DNA from: Spodoptera frugiperda | Lineage: Eukaryota > Arthropoda > Insecta > Lepidoptera > Noctuidae | Assembly (NCBI RefSeq): GCF_023101765.2 | Contig: NC_064217.1 | Coordinates: 3,038,001-3,102,000, forward strand | Reading direction: 5' to 3' | Length of the DNA stretch: 64,000 bases | Part shown: positions 12,051-27,000 of the stretch, in pieces | Numbering within the stretch: the first letter of the stretch is position 1 | Layout: every line of letters starts with the position of its first letter | The notes under the pieces: model-generated | Database searches by the model: none | The model's input: the letters and a program-made list of their open reading frames with translations, nothing else | What the model was told of the DNA's origin: nothing | Made by a program: the position numbers and the translations under genes

Positions 12051-15000
12051 CTGGAAATTAAGGTAGATATTAAAAGATTACGTTTTCATGATTATGTTTA
12101 TTAGTTTAAATGAGAAAAATAGTGACTATGATTTTCGATTTCGGGATATCGATTTCTGGAAATGTGCCCGGTATATGGCAATAGGCTCACTCCCTATTAC
12201 ATGAGACTTATAACACAGATGGTGAAAAGTGGGAGTACATTGTATAGCGGCATTACGTGCCGTAATGTGCACCTCTGCTTACACCTTCAGGGACAAAAGG
12301 CGTAACGTTGCGTGTGTGGAATTTTACATAGAATCCCGAATATGCATGGCTGGTGGGCACAATAGCTTATTAACATTACTACAGCACAAATATACTAATA
12401 TTTGCCGTCACCTTCAATTTATATATTCATAAGTTTCATAACACAATTAATTGAGCCCCGTTAGATACAAGATAAGAGTGCGTGTATGTGCTTGGCTTAA
12501 CCTTACCTTAATCAGTTCTTTTATCCTATCAGTAATAAATAATCCGACGCCTGGTTTGAAGTAGCCCAAGTCTCCAGTCTTGAAGAAACCGTCCTTGGTC
12601 ATCGTTTCTTCTGTCGCCTTGGGGTTTTTGTGGTATCCCTTCATCACTGTAGGACTCTTGATGTACATTTCTCCAGACTAAAAATTTAAGAGAAACATTA
12701 AGTAATTCTTGCTTCAAGTATTTTTCCAGATTATCTAAAGTTTGGACCAATATTTTGGTTTAGCCGAGTGATAAATATAAGTTGAAAACATTAAAATTAT
12801 TGCTTAAAAAACTAAACTTCATGTAGTCCTGTGGTTTGTTATCTAAATCAGTACATTTTTAATTTATCAAGTAGAATTTAAAAAAGTACTTATTAATATG
12901 ATATATCGAGTTTGATTAAAAAAACATTTTTCAAAATGTATTCATCTAGTAATTGACCATTCCAATAAAAACCCATGCGTATGTCAATCTTTTACTTACT
13001 TGCCCAACAGGCACAGGATTTCCAGTGATAGGATCAGCAAACATCAGCTGCACACTCGCCATGGGAACACCACAGGCATTGAAGTCCACATTCTTAGTTC
13101 CCTTGAAGGTCGATGTACCCAAAGACGTAGTCTCCGTCATACCGAAGCCTTGGTTGAATTCAATTGGTCGCTAGAATTAAGAGATAAAATTGTTATAGAA
13201 CGTAAAGAAGATGAGAAAAGCATGAGAGTAGTTAAGGAAATGGATGTAGGAAAACATTTTGAGACCTTTTCAAGTATAACTGCTAGAAGGCATTTTTAAA
13301 AAGAGTGGATTGATTATGTATGATGATAACCCTAACAGATAATACTTGGGTTATCCCTATACCGAATGTACTAAATCAAACTAAAGCCGTTTCAATTTTA
13401 GTGTTCAAGACTTAATATTAATACTTATCCTACAAATTGAATACCACATCGTTCATTAAAATTGGCATAATAATAAATACAGAAATCATGTTATACCACA
13501 TCGGGTAATACCCAATCCCAATAGAATGTAGTTCATCAATACATTTATTCTTAAGTAGGTTACGAATGACTCAATAGCTACAACCATTTCTCAAAAGAAT
13601 ATAGTCACTACTTGATATGATGGGACAAATAATGGCTTTAGGACAAGGACGAACCCATTGCCCTATCTCATTACGTTAGTAGGCACATCTCCTTAGTTAA
13701 AGTTGATGGCTCTTGATTTAAATAACTAGGACAACGACGTACATTGGTATTCAAAACATTGTTCCCTTTACCAATCATCAATTCAATGGTTGAACAAGAC
13801 AATTTTGAACTGTACCTCTACCATGAGTTTGAAGCAATAGTTTTTGTCGATAGTCACTAGCACTAGCGTCGACGCAAATTTTTCGTATAGCAAATTTTAG
13901 TTCCACAGGTGACCGGTAGAGGCGTTGTAAAATTTGCAAAAACAAATTTTACGTAGTGGTCGTCATGTCTACAGAAACAAGTTATAAAAAAGATTCAAAG
14001 GTTGATTAAATTAATGCGTGTATCCTAAAATGCACTCTAAATCCAAAGAATCAAGTCTAATTCAAAGTCAAAACTCTCCAAGATAGCAGGTAAGTCATTG
14101 AAAAAAGATGCACACAACATCGATGCACTCCTATTTTCAATTAAATAATAAGTAATCAATTAAATAATGGATTAAGTGGAATTGAGTGGCTTGAACGTCA
14201 CAGTATCGACAACAATACAATGGTTTGAGGGTAAAAGATAAAATATGTAATAACAATACGACAGTAGAAACTGCAGAAAGGACAGAGGGTCAATGCTCTA
14301 AGATTAAAATACAGAACAATAGCTCAAATGTCAATAGTGAAAGTACTAACGATATTAGTATACATAGCGCAGTATCAGATGCAACATATATAGAATTAGC
14401 AGCGCGACAATCGCCGCTTGTGTCGCGGAATGCTGCTCATGAACATGAGTCTCTAGCATGGCTTGAAATTAGTCGAGTTCCTCGTCAAACAGTTACGTGA
14501 GTAAGCCGATGACATAATAATTAATTCAGTTTCAGATATTTAATCCTTAGTGTAGGTTAAAAACGTTACTTATAATTCAAAAGTAACTTTATCTACGTAA
14601 GCAGATAAATTATTGCATAAACTTACTTTACTCTTGTGTAAAATAGCTTCAACATCAGATCCAGCCAACGGCGCAGCACCGCAAATGATGTGTCGGACGG
14701 AACGGTAGTGAGCTTCATTCACATCTGGATGCTTGCCCAGGAGTATCGCTGCAAAGAAAGTAAAGATGGCGAATCAATAAATCTGGATTTGCAGAGCTGT
14801 ACGAATTTGTGTTACGTTTAGCCCGAACAAAACGTGTCCGCATTCGGTGCTATGATTGGTTGGTTAATTGGAGCTGGCCAATCAGAAAACGTAAAACTCC
14901 GAATAAGGGACTACATGTTTGTCAGAGATCGAGCAGTAGCGCTTTCTGATGCACTTGAATCTTTTAAACTGCCATCTCTAATGGCCAAATGTGGATATCG

Positions 15001-18000
15001 ATTTTGGTAAACCTTGACATTTTAATGAGAGCCATAGTCCAAAAATGGACTGTCATTATTGAGATTGAAAAGAAACATTTTAAACAATTTTACTTACCAA
15101 CAGGAGGAACGATATACAGCAGCGTAGTTTGTTGTGTCTTCAAAATGTCCAAGTACAAGCTAGCTGAGAATTTAGCCATGGTCACCAATTTGCAGCCCTT
15201 AGACAAATGGCCCATGAGACCAATCACCAGTCCATAGATGTGGAAGAATGGCAGGAATGCAGGAAGAATATCTTGGAAATCACCTGGAAATAGAAAAACA
15301 TATTATGGACATTATGGTAATGACTGTAGTGACTTAGTGATGAAGTATTACTAGGTTTTTAGAGAAAGGACCATTCCTTTATCTCCTCGGTGAATGTATA
15401 ATATTTGAAAGCCAAAGTCACTTATATTTTTTTTTATATTCTTATTCTTATTCATATTCATTTATTTGCTTTCCACCCCCCTTACCACCCCCCACTTTGG
15501 GCACATCAATTTTAAAGATATAAAACTCTACTTTATAAAATTCTACTGCGTCTTTTGATCTTATAGATAGGTAAAAAATCACACATATTAATGTGTATAA
15601 ATGACTAAAATTTTAATCTTAGTAGGATTTAATCTTAGTTATCATTAAACAATATAAAAATAGTTATTTTGATGATTTAATTAAAAATATCCTTACAATA
15701 GTCGTATTCATGTGAATCTCTAAGAAAGATATCTCGGGAAGATATTAATATCTATTGTCTTATTTTTTCAGACACAAGTTATTATGCACATTAATTTATT
15801 AAGTATATTTAAAAATACATATTTATTCAATTTTAAAAGAATTAATTAAAGAAAATGTATTTATGTAGGTAGTTAGTTAGTTAATTATAATCTTAAACAA
15901 AGAAATCAAAAAAAAAATCTGCAAACAATAAAAAGTTAAACTGACGTTTTCTAGCTTTAATTTTTACATCTATCTGGCGCTGCATGTAAAAACTCTGAGT
16001 ATCTAATAAATTTAAAAATGTTTTGTTCAATTTACGAAAATCCAAGTAAATTGTCAAGGTACACTGGTTCTCAGATAAATCAAGAAATATTGGCCATGGT
16101 AAACATAAAAAATCACAATAAAACCATAAATAAATAATGTTGTAAAACTTACTATTGGCTACGTGAGGAAAGCAGTTTTCTTTTTGATGCATAACTTCCA
16201 TCCCAGCTAAAATATTGTCGAAGGTTATTTCCACTCCTTTGGGAAGTCCAGTAGTTCCACTAGAAAATGGAATGCAGGCTACATCATCCCCTTTCCTTTC
16301 CACCTTGTCTAATAGCCCAAAATCAGCTTCACCCGATTCAGCGACTTCTGAATATCTCACAACACCATCAGGCACTGGTTTGCTAGGATTGTCAACAAGG
16401 ACTATTTTTGCTTGTATGTTAGCCGCCTTCAATGACTTTGTAACGATGTCGTAGCATTCTGGTATGGTTATGAACAGTTTTGGCTCCGTGATTGTTATTT
16501 GATGTTTGAGTTCGACTGTAAAGAAAGAGAAAAATAATAATGAGTATAAAATTGTAACAGAAGTAAGAAACATTTTTGAATTATCAAAGAATTTAGGAAG
16601 TAGAAGTAGTCATAGAGCGTTCAATGTTTATAGTTCCATTATATCCATTGTACATGAGTCTATAAATGGCCTCGAGTCCATTTTAGCTATAATGATATCC
16701 TTATCAAAGTTTCAAAGTCAAATTTTTTTAAAGGGATTTTTTTTTAATTTTCTTTACCACCTTAAATTTTTTAAGACAGGGTATATCCCTAAAACCAACT
16801 GCTACGTTTGAAAAATACTGTGCTGAAACCTGCATCAAAATCGGTCCACATCAAAACAGAGATCTTACTTTGCTTGGAATTCGCTTAAATAGTATGTTTT
16901 AACACACCTCTGTCTTTCTACCAACAGTCTTGTAGTAATGTTTAAATGCATCGTTTTTCATTGTCATTTCTATTTGCAACATTTATTGATAAGAATTTTG
17001 TTTTTCTTTAAACCGCACCCATATGACAATTATTTATATTGGATTTTCTATATCGTAAAATAACATCGTATCGTTAATACATTAATGCGCAATTAAGCTG
17101 AAAAAATGCAGTAAAATACAATCACTGATAAAAATATGACAACAGATAATTATTAGAAATATTTATATTATCCGAGCCTTGATGTTATTAATTATCTATT
17201 ACTTGATTGCATTTAGATACCATTTTCCAAAATCAGCATTATAAATCAATTTATAAAGCGCATAAATACTATTATAGGCATAGGTTTTATTGCGTCAATT
17301 TTGTTTTTAAAAGTCCCTACATTCTGGCAGAATTTATTTTTATCATGTATCGATACCCAGCTCAGCCCCTTTTTATGATATTGCTTAAGCATTTCAGCTG
17401 TCATCAGCTTTGGCACACCCATTTTTTAAATCCTTACAAATAAAGATATTTCCAAATCTTTATTTGCTATGGCTTAGCGAATGGTTGGTGCGGATATTGC
17501 CCAAAGATTAAGCAGTTTTGGGTAAAAATAAAATATTATGTAAGCCAAAAAATTTAACATTATCATCATCAGTTATACGTCCACGTCTAAACAGAAAACC
17601 TCCGTTTAAAGTTGTTTTTTAAATGACTAGCGACCCGACTAGCGACGACTAGTATTCCTTTTTTTTTAGTTTTAGCGATTGTGATTGATTTAACTTGTTA
17701 AACATCTTTATATTGCTTTTGCATATCTTTCAGCAGTCTCAAAGCAGGAGAAGGAACGCGCTGGTTTTTAGTCAATAAGAATCTGACCCTCCCTCTAGTC
17801 TCACGCAAAGCGGGAGAAGATATCCGATGATTTTCTACCCTCAAAAAAATCTACTTCAGATTCATTAACCGTAGCTATTACCCGCCCACAATTTACACTA
17901 GTACCCACATTTAATTTAATTATACCTACACCACCAATAGGTATACCTACAACGCCAAAAGGTATGCCCCATTATCTGACCACAGCTGTTTTACAATGGA

Positions 18001-21000
18001 TTAACGTCTTGATAGTATTAAAAGACTTATCATATCCTATTGTAAAAGTGATATCGCTTCGTTGGTGTCGGTCGTTGGTAAATTTTATCGTAATGTGCAA
18101 TAAATGCCCGATTGTAAGGACAGTATCTAATCTTAGGGGGCACGACGTTAGGACATGATCGATATTATTCGCTATCTAACGCTCTTTGCTCTCTTCATAG
18201 ATAGTCATTTTTCCTTAGATAGTGAAGACGATGATGAAGCGGAATTTAATACGTGTTGAATATTTGATAGATGATAATTTAACGATAGGTTTATGTCTTG
18301 TTTTGTCTGTTGTTAATCCTATGAAAATAGTGTCTGTTTTTGTAGTGGGTGCTTTTCCCCCAGAGATGTGATTTGTAGTTATGCTACGAAGATGTAATAG
18401 TTAAGCTGTGAAACTATGTAACCGTTTCCACTGATAGTATGCTATGTAGCTATTCGAGGAAGAAGCGCAACTTGAGTAGACAATGTGTCAACATTAGGGA
18501 AGCCATCCATAGCACATATCCATAGCACGCATATTTCCATATAATAACATAGCTTAGCCGAGTACTTTCCAACCACTTTCCAACAGTGCTAAGCTATGTG
18601 TACCAATGAATATGATTGGTGGAGGCCAAATGCCTCCGCAGCCACGTAGCATAGCACATCTCTGGTGGAAAAGCATCATTATATCTGTAAATGTCACCAG
18701 AAAATACTACTACTATACTACACCCGTTTAAAATCCTACGAAAATTTATAAACTTCCTAGTAAATTGATAAACTTACGGATCTTGTTATTTTTCGGTGAC
18801 ATAAATACTTTATTTAAAATAGTGACAACTGAATTTACTTTCACACTTTACTCCAAAACTATGGGTCATTTAAATTAAAAGACATTTGAAATAGATGGAT
18901 AACTGCAAATAATTTCGAAAAGGATAAAAAGACTCGCAAGAAATTACAAAATATGGAAAGTAAAGTCCAACCAAAGAAGATAAACAGAACTATTAAACTA
19001 TAACCAAAAAAGTTAATGATACAAGTTGACATGTTAAAAAGATACTCAAATCATCATTACGAACAAAAAAGAAGGTGATAAAACACAAAACAATTGAGGA
19101 ATTAGTTTTAGCATGTAATAGAGGTAATGATAAACAAAATTCTGAAAATGTTCATTGCGCAATGAAGCTTGTTATCGAAACAGGTAATAAAAATACTATT
19201 GGGTTTATAACACTTATTACGAATATAGCACTAATATAAAATTCTCATATTGCAGGCACTAGAAATTGTAGATACTAACTCTTGATACGGCATCGCAAAA
19301 TATTTATTGTTCTTTTTAAATTATTTTTTAACCGTAGTGTTTTCGACAGAGTTTTTGTTATGGTATAAGCCGGTAAACGAGTAGATGGATCTCATCATGG
19401 TTAGCAATCGCCGCCGCCTATGGACACCCGAAACACCAAAGGCGTTACAAGTGCGTTGCCGGCCTTTTGGAGGAATCGGAGATTGGCAAGATTGGAGGTA
19501 ATAGGGCCTCTGGTAACCTCACTCACACAACGCAAACGTTAATTAACATCGAGTTCAGAGTTCGAGAAAAATGTCAACACGAATAAATTGTTTCTCTAGA
19601 AAAAATCCCGGATTTAGCTTATAGTATGAAAAATATTAAGTAGGTATTTATTTTTAAATTGCTTAGTAACAAAAGAGGAATCAATAGAGATTAAAGAAAT
19701 AATGTAAGAATATGTAATGAATATTAAAATCATCAATTTAGGTACAGGGTACATCGAGGTAGGCCTTTACAATACATAATATATCTGGCAAAATAGGATT
19801 TTAGTGCTCAAGATAAAGAACTTGATAAAATTTTACCTCCCTAAGCTTATAATACTCAAACTGTTATTTATTTGATTTTATTTTCCTACTTTACCGATCC
19901 GTCTACGATTTTGAGTTAACCCCTTACTTTTACTAATAAGTGGCACTCTTCGCTCATTGGACGTTGATTTTTCTCCAATACGCGACTAGTTCCTATGCAT
20001 CACACGGCGTACGCAAGGCGCTTGGAGCGTTTTCGCTTATGCGTGTAGGTACACGCGCTTGAGAGGTTAAACTCTTTGCATATTTTTCTCTATCTGCAAT
20101 TATCTCAACATTTCCGTGTTCGTTATCTTCACATTTATCTTTAATATCAAGAGAGGTAGATCCTTGAGATTATATTAGCGTCAAAAAACAAATATTCGCA
20201 CATCAGTGTAAGATGAGATCATGCTACTAAGGCCTCTTTTGTAATTTTTGAATTATCTCTACGTTCATCTTCAACAATAGTTATAAAATAAAAATATTTA
20301 TCACTAATATGACGTCTAGAAAATACAGTATTTATTTTCAACGCAATGTCATTGTATTATTTATTGTTACTAACATTTAATACAGAGGTAGCCGGCACGC
20401 GCAAAAAACTACACTATAGCTCGATAGATGGCGTTGGGATCGAGATAGATCGCGCTATGGTTTCGTTACATCGGTTTGGTTGGGTTCGCCCGGAATTTTG
20501 AAGAAGCTAACTTTGCGCAGAGGCAATATCGTAACCAATGAGGTTAATCCGAGGTGCGATTATTGCTAGTTGAAAACTTTACCAATACCCCGCCGTGTGG
20601 ACGTGAAATACCGTCCGCTATGGCAATTTTTGAATGGCCGTAACTGGCCTAAGAAATCCTAAAAACTATTTTAAAAGAGCTGCTAGTCCTTAAATTACTG
20701 TACTTTATTTATTTGATTTATCTAATAAATTACCGTTGCTAGATTTTGGTCTTCAAAATTCGTTGCAAAATTTTCTATCATCATGATTAATGTTCGTTTA
20801 TATAAAATTATTTTATTTGCTTAATGTAATTTTGTCTTTCGTGGGTGGGTGCCGTTCTTGTATTTTTCAGTTTCTACCTACACATAATTTGCATTTTACG
20901 CAAACACATTTTTATTTTCTACTTTGATGACGTATTTTTATTTAAATACGATGCTTGCTTTTGCTGTTTAGATAAATAAATAATAATACAAACTGAGCAT

Positions 21001-24000
21001 AATCAAAATGTCGGCTTTGGTTCGGTGACCCCTCTAAAATAAAGTAGCAAACAAAAATAAACTCACACTCTTTATAAATAGGGTTGACAGTCGTAAGTAC
21101 ACATCCCGCTTGGAAGCTCCCGAACGCCACCACGGGGAATTCGGGACAATTTGGCAACATGACAGCAACGACATCTCCCGGTTTCAAACCGAACTTCTTT
21201 AACAAAGAAGTTGCGAAGGCAGATGTGTTCTTTTCCAGCTGTGAGTAAGTGTAGGTCTTCTTAGTTTCAGCGCTTTCCTGTAAAAATGAGATAAAAAACA
21301 TATAAAACACTATTTCCAAGCACGTAAGGTAAATTTTTGTATATCTCCAAAACATTTTCTTGCGGTTATTGTAATTTCAACCTTAATTCTACACGCTCTA
21401 AGATCTATTTAAGAATAACCCTGACTCGCAAACAATTATAATAGTACGTTTTTTTTTCGCAATGACAAATAAAAGCCTAGAGCAGTATGACATAATGTTG
21501 CAGTATTTCCTTGAGCCAGATCAAAGTCCACTTTAGTTTGTGATAAGCCAATGCGAACGTATGTACTAAGCTTAAATTTTATCTACGTGCTAGATAAGCC
21601 AATTGACGTGGGATAGTAAGAGTACCTACAAGGGGATTTTCGTCAAGGTATAATAACAATTAAATTGTTGCGAAGGTCATTGACATAGCGACTGGTGACC
21701 AGTTTTTGAAATGGAGATGTCGCAGTAAGATAGATGATTCCGGAACATAAGATATACGAAAGCGATTCATTACTGTCTCACTAGGAATATAGTTACATAT
21801 ATAAAACGGTCGACATTTAATGATATAAGTATACTGCTAATCCGTTATTCCTAAGGATATTTTATCTATCTTACTGCGACAGAAACAAGAAGATAAGCAT
21901 AACCTCACATTAATATTTTTGCTGTAATATTGTCAATGTCATTATTATAGTCATGATTATTCCCCCTTAAAAAAGAAGCCAGTTAAGAGTCTGACAAACC
22001 CAAACACTAAGTGAGTTTTTGACTCAAACTAAAATGAAATTAAACTAATAAATTGATGAATTAACTCAGTCCATTACAATCATATTTCATTAATAAAAAC
22101 GCCTTAAACTGAAAACCACAAACAACTTTTTGTTAAAAGCAGCTCTAAATACAGCTTATGTCATAAGCAACATGGAACTAAGTACCAAACAATACGTAAT
22201 CCAGTTAAACAATACTCGGCTGGCTCTGATTGCATAGCACAATGAACCGGCAACCACTCATTACTGAGCTGACGTACAATCATGACATACGACTATTTCA
22301 TTGAACAAGGACTTGTAGAATTAAAAACTATGACTTTGGTACTAACATTCAATTAAAGATTCAGTGGGTATAATCTGAAGGTTTTAATTTAATCTTAAAG
22401 AGCTACCGATGTGTAGTCAATATTTCTTTATATTATAACTTAACAAACTGACTGACTACTGACTGATCAGAGATGCTAAGAGTAGCAGCGCGACTGTCAC
22501 CGTGTCATGTGTCATGGAATGCTTTCCACGAATATGGGCCTCTAATATGGCTTGAAACCAGTCGAGCTTCTCGTCAAATAGTTACGTGCGTAAACCGAAA
22601 AACATACCTATACAATAATTAATGTTTCTTTATCGTTTTCTTGCCTGTCAGGCTTGAATACATTTTCCAATTGCACCTATTAAATGTTATACATCGAAGT
22701 GAATCGTGTTCCACCATCTTTCTCTAGTACCTATCTGCATAGCAAGGTCATTTTGGTATTTTTCGGCAACTGTTCTCTAATTAGTGTGTTATCTATTCAA
22801 ATACGCAAGTCATTAGTCGTAGGTCGAAACGGCCTTTGTAATAGCCTACGATTGCTACGATTCTTACACACCTCTTTCGCTTCATCAACAGTTATCAGTC
22901 TTTTCATGCATGCTCATCGGTTAAAAGTACTTTTAATTTGGCCCGTCTTCAATATATCTTCTTCAATATTTGTATTTATCTAACCTTTTATAAATCTAAT
23001 AATGGTCCCGAATTTCAATATTTCTAATATTACTATCTAAGTAACGGTATCAAAACACGATTACACGAGTTACTAACCAGATGATCTCAATGCTATCAGC
23101 TCCTCACGTTATCAATCCTGTAGGTTTAAAGTGCCGTGTAAGTCTGCGCGGCAATTAGTCGTCTAGAGTGTGTAACCTAGATAAACAAAATGATTGATAA
23201 GACTCTATTAATTGGCTCCACAGATGATTCAGTTGCACTGTGGAATATTTATAGACATAGTCTAGAAAATTTTGTAAAATTATCTGACGTGTTCTGGAAA
23301 TTGAAACTAGTTGCATTGCATTGAAGTTGATTGCCCATCAATTGCACTAATTGTACATTTATTGAACACTTACTAATTGACTGATAAATTGTACGTCATT
23401 TAAACTTAGTTACTATTGCGTTTTACAGTGCAAAACATGGGTCTTCTAAACTTTGAAGGAGTAACACATATAGACATAGTCTAGAAAATTTTGTAAGATT
23501 ATCTCATGTGTTCTGGAAATTGAAACTAGTTGCATTACATTGAAGTTGATTGCCCATCAATTGCACTAATTGTACATTAATTAAACACTTACTAACTGAC
23601 TGATAAATTGTACGTCATGTAAACTTAGGTTTATACTACCTATTGCGTTTTACAGTTGTAAAAATGGGTTTTCTAAACTTAAAGGAGTAACAAAGGTATA
23701 TTTATACAACGTGTAACAAAATACCCATATACATCAAGAAGCACTGATGAATACAGGTTGAATAGAGTCTCTACACGAAGTTTCAGCTTAAAATACGTTT
23801 AAAAAAAAATTGGTAGGTACTAAATACGTGGTATCGCATGGTTCTTGATTTTAAATCATACAAACATGTCACAACACTACAGGGATCACTCGCTAATATT
23901 ACAAAACATTTTTTATGTGAATCTGATCGCCTAGTACCTGTCTACCTAATTTTGAATCACGAATTGAAATTCATAATTTGGTACCATGAAAAAATGAGTT

Positions 24001-27000
24001 TAAAAATCCCTTACCGTATTGTTTGTTATGCTATCTAGAAGCCGTGTACTTGATATGTATACCCCCTTTTTGTTACATGTTGTAGACATAGTCTAGAAAA
24101 TTTTGTAAGATTATCTCACGTGTTCTGGAAATTGAAACTAGTTGCATTGCATTGAAGTTGATTGCCCATCAATTGCACTAATTGTACATTCATTAAACAC
24201 TTACTATTTGTCTGATAAATTGTTTGACGTGTATAATTGTTTTTTCCTTTATCATGTCATCTGTCCATCTCATCCACCAATAGCAATAAAAATAATAAAT
24301 ATATAAAATAAACTATAAAGTACATAGGTATCTAACCAAATCTCCGATGTGCATGACCACCGAAATAGTTCAATGTTTAATACCGACCTAACAAATACCA
24401 ACCAATACACTTGATAGGTTTGTGAGGTACAACAAACGATATTCTTTTCTATTCACTATTATATCTATGATTCTATTATACTGTTTACACAAGTGCTCTT
24501 GACCTGACCAAAGTCCACACAGAATTGAGTCTGTCAACATGATCTATCATGCCTGTTGAGTTGACACGCGGTTCCAATTTGCACGGTAAAAATAACAACC
24601 AAAACTAACTTTTAGGTTATTATTTAATAAAGTTGTAACGAATGGTTTATTTGCTAGTCTGGCTCTTTGTACTGAGTCTGACGTAATTTTAAAATGCGTT
24701 GGTGCGTTTTTATGACCCTAGTTTATAAAGTGAAAGGAGTCACAAGTTGGTAGGAAGTAGGTACGGTTACAGTGTTGAATAAGGGACCAATAAAAAAAAA
24801 CCTAATTCGAATAGACCTAATTAGAATTTATTTAGTACTAGGTTCTGCCAGCGGCAATATCCTATCACCCAAGTAAGCACATACCCTGTCTGTATAACAA
24901 ACATCAAAATGCGTTCAGTAGTTTCAGCGTCATTGACGAATTAACATACCAACCTTTTTATTCACATTAATTATATTTGTGTGATGTCTTGTGTGAAATT
25001 TCAACATTAATGTTCACTTTTTATGTTTCTTTAGAAAATAATTGTCAACTCCCCTAGAAGGGATTTATTTGATAAAATAAATATGACGAAATATTACCAA
25101 GTATTTTCTAATCGACCTTGATAACTGATTATCTAATAAGTAATTTACAGCCTTTACGTACTTAGGCACTAAAGATATAGCTAGACGTCAACTATACCTA
25201 CCTAATTGTACTATGTACCTAATTACCTATTACGAAGCGAAAATTTTAAGTCTGTAATCATGTATCATGTCGAATTATAATTTTATCTAAGTATCTATCT
25301 TCCCAACAAGACAATTATACAGGTACTTTTTTTAAGGGGAGAAAATCATCCAATGACTTCTCGCGCCTTGGGCGAGGCAAGAGGGTGTGTCAGACTCCTA
25401 CTGACTAAAAACCATCCCGTTTCTACTCCTGCTTTTCGGGCCGGAGCCCAGGTAAACCCGCTAGGTAGTCCGGAAATTATAGGTACCTCGCCTATGTACG
25501 AAGATGTAAAAAGGGACGCTGCAGAAAATTAACATACACGTCCCTTAAGCCACAGCTTCATAGTGATAGTTATTCATATCATAGCTATTTACCAAACAAT
25601 TTAATTTAATAGTTCCTAAATATCTTTATATTCAAAAAGTCCACATATATACAATTTCTCGTATAGTTAATCAATCCTCAAGTGAAGAAGAGGCAATTAA
25701 AGAATTAATGACTCCACATACCACAAGCCAATCAGGTACCTATAACCAACTATTACATGACAAATCAAACAACAATTTCACCTAATTATCAAAATCTTTA
25801 CATATTTTAAAAACCTTTCCCATAAACAACTACTATGCGAACGTACATTCAAAATTTGACTTTAAAATAACGTGCTATAGGTCAAATTTGTTTGCAAATT
25901 AGTTACTAATTGTTGTCGCCAAAACAACCTTGGTTTTTGCACAGTTTTATTGTGAATCTTCTTACTTATGTGACCTTAGTTTAGTTTTAAAAAGGAGGAC
26001 ATTAAGATCACTGGCTGTTCCGCAAATGGTGATTAACCGGTCTTTTCAATGTTAAGAATACGTGTTAAGGCCGGTAGCATTAGTTTTAATAGCTGGGACG
26101 TTCTTCAAAACACTCATTTGCTAGTTTATATAAGCTAAAGAATACCAATAGATTATGTAATGAATCACAGAACAGAGAAATACTATACGCATACCGCCTG
26201 TGGTGTGGTGAAAAGTGGGTGTGGGATATATGAAAGATTTATATTTCTATGGGGTGTACCTACATTGGCTTGTGGCGTGGTGAAAAGTTAATGCATTACT
26301 TGTCGTAATATGTCCTCAGCCTACCCCTTCGGGGATAAAAGGCGCGAATGCATACCGCTTGTTAGTATGTAGTATCAGAACTAACGTGCAAATCACATGA
26401 ATGGGTAACTGTCAGCTACGTTAGGTACTTACATGTGGTTCATTTCGAAGTCTCAATAAGTGGTAGAAGATTTACCAACCCAACACCAGTGTTGACCCGT
26501 TAAGAAAAACTGAGGGAAGTGAAGAAATGTTTTATGTCCTTTATTGCCATCTTACAAGGAAACTTTGTCAAAATAAATATCATCAGTGAACAAACTCATT
26601 CCCTGACCCTGACCTTACACAAATAACAACAACCTGTATCTTCGAAAAAAAATAAAAAAGAATAAAAATACATATTTACCTACATTAAGCACCTAAATAC
26701 TAACTCATTCTGTCGTTGATTTATACATAAACACAAAATGACACGAATATTTTACTATTTTACATAGGTACCTAGTGTATATATATTATACATATATGTA
26801 GTTATTATCATATATTACGTTATATGTACTGTTTACATAAGAGTCTAGTTCGAGGTCAAAAAAAATCAAAAACAAGATATTATGTTCATGGTCAAAAACC
26901 GAACACAAGTTAGCATTGTACGTACATACATTAATTAGGCAAAGATACTCCACAATGAGATTGGCAAAATTGTCATGATTTTTTCGTTTACTTGTTTATT

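Larger units (their letters stand above)
16516..21066 (-). other. Gene A intron 2 (4.6 kb)
   Basis: Contains a LINE tail (17739-17849), a foldback MITE (18347-18678), a dispersed repeat (19372-19545) and a piece related to the Helitron interior (20412-20500). No coding sequence recognised. Confidence 0.75.

Noticed and set aside
14225..14500. 91-codon ORF in gene A intron 5
   Set aside because: Its second half is dispersed repeat K; no conserved domain.
23252..24240. Spaced repeats as a CRISPR-like array
   Set aside because: Units are about 219 bp with no short regular spacers, in a eukaryotic intron.
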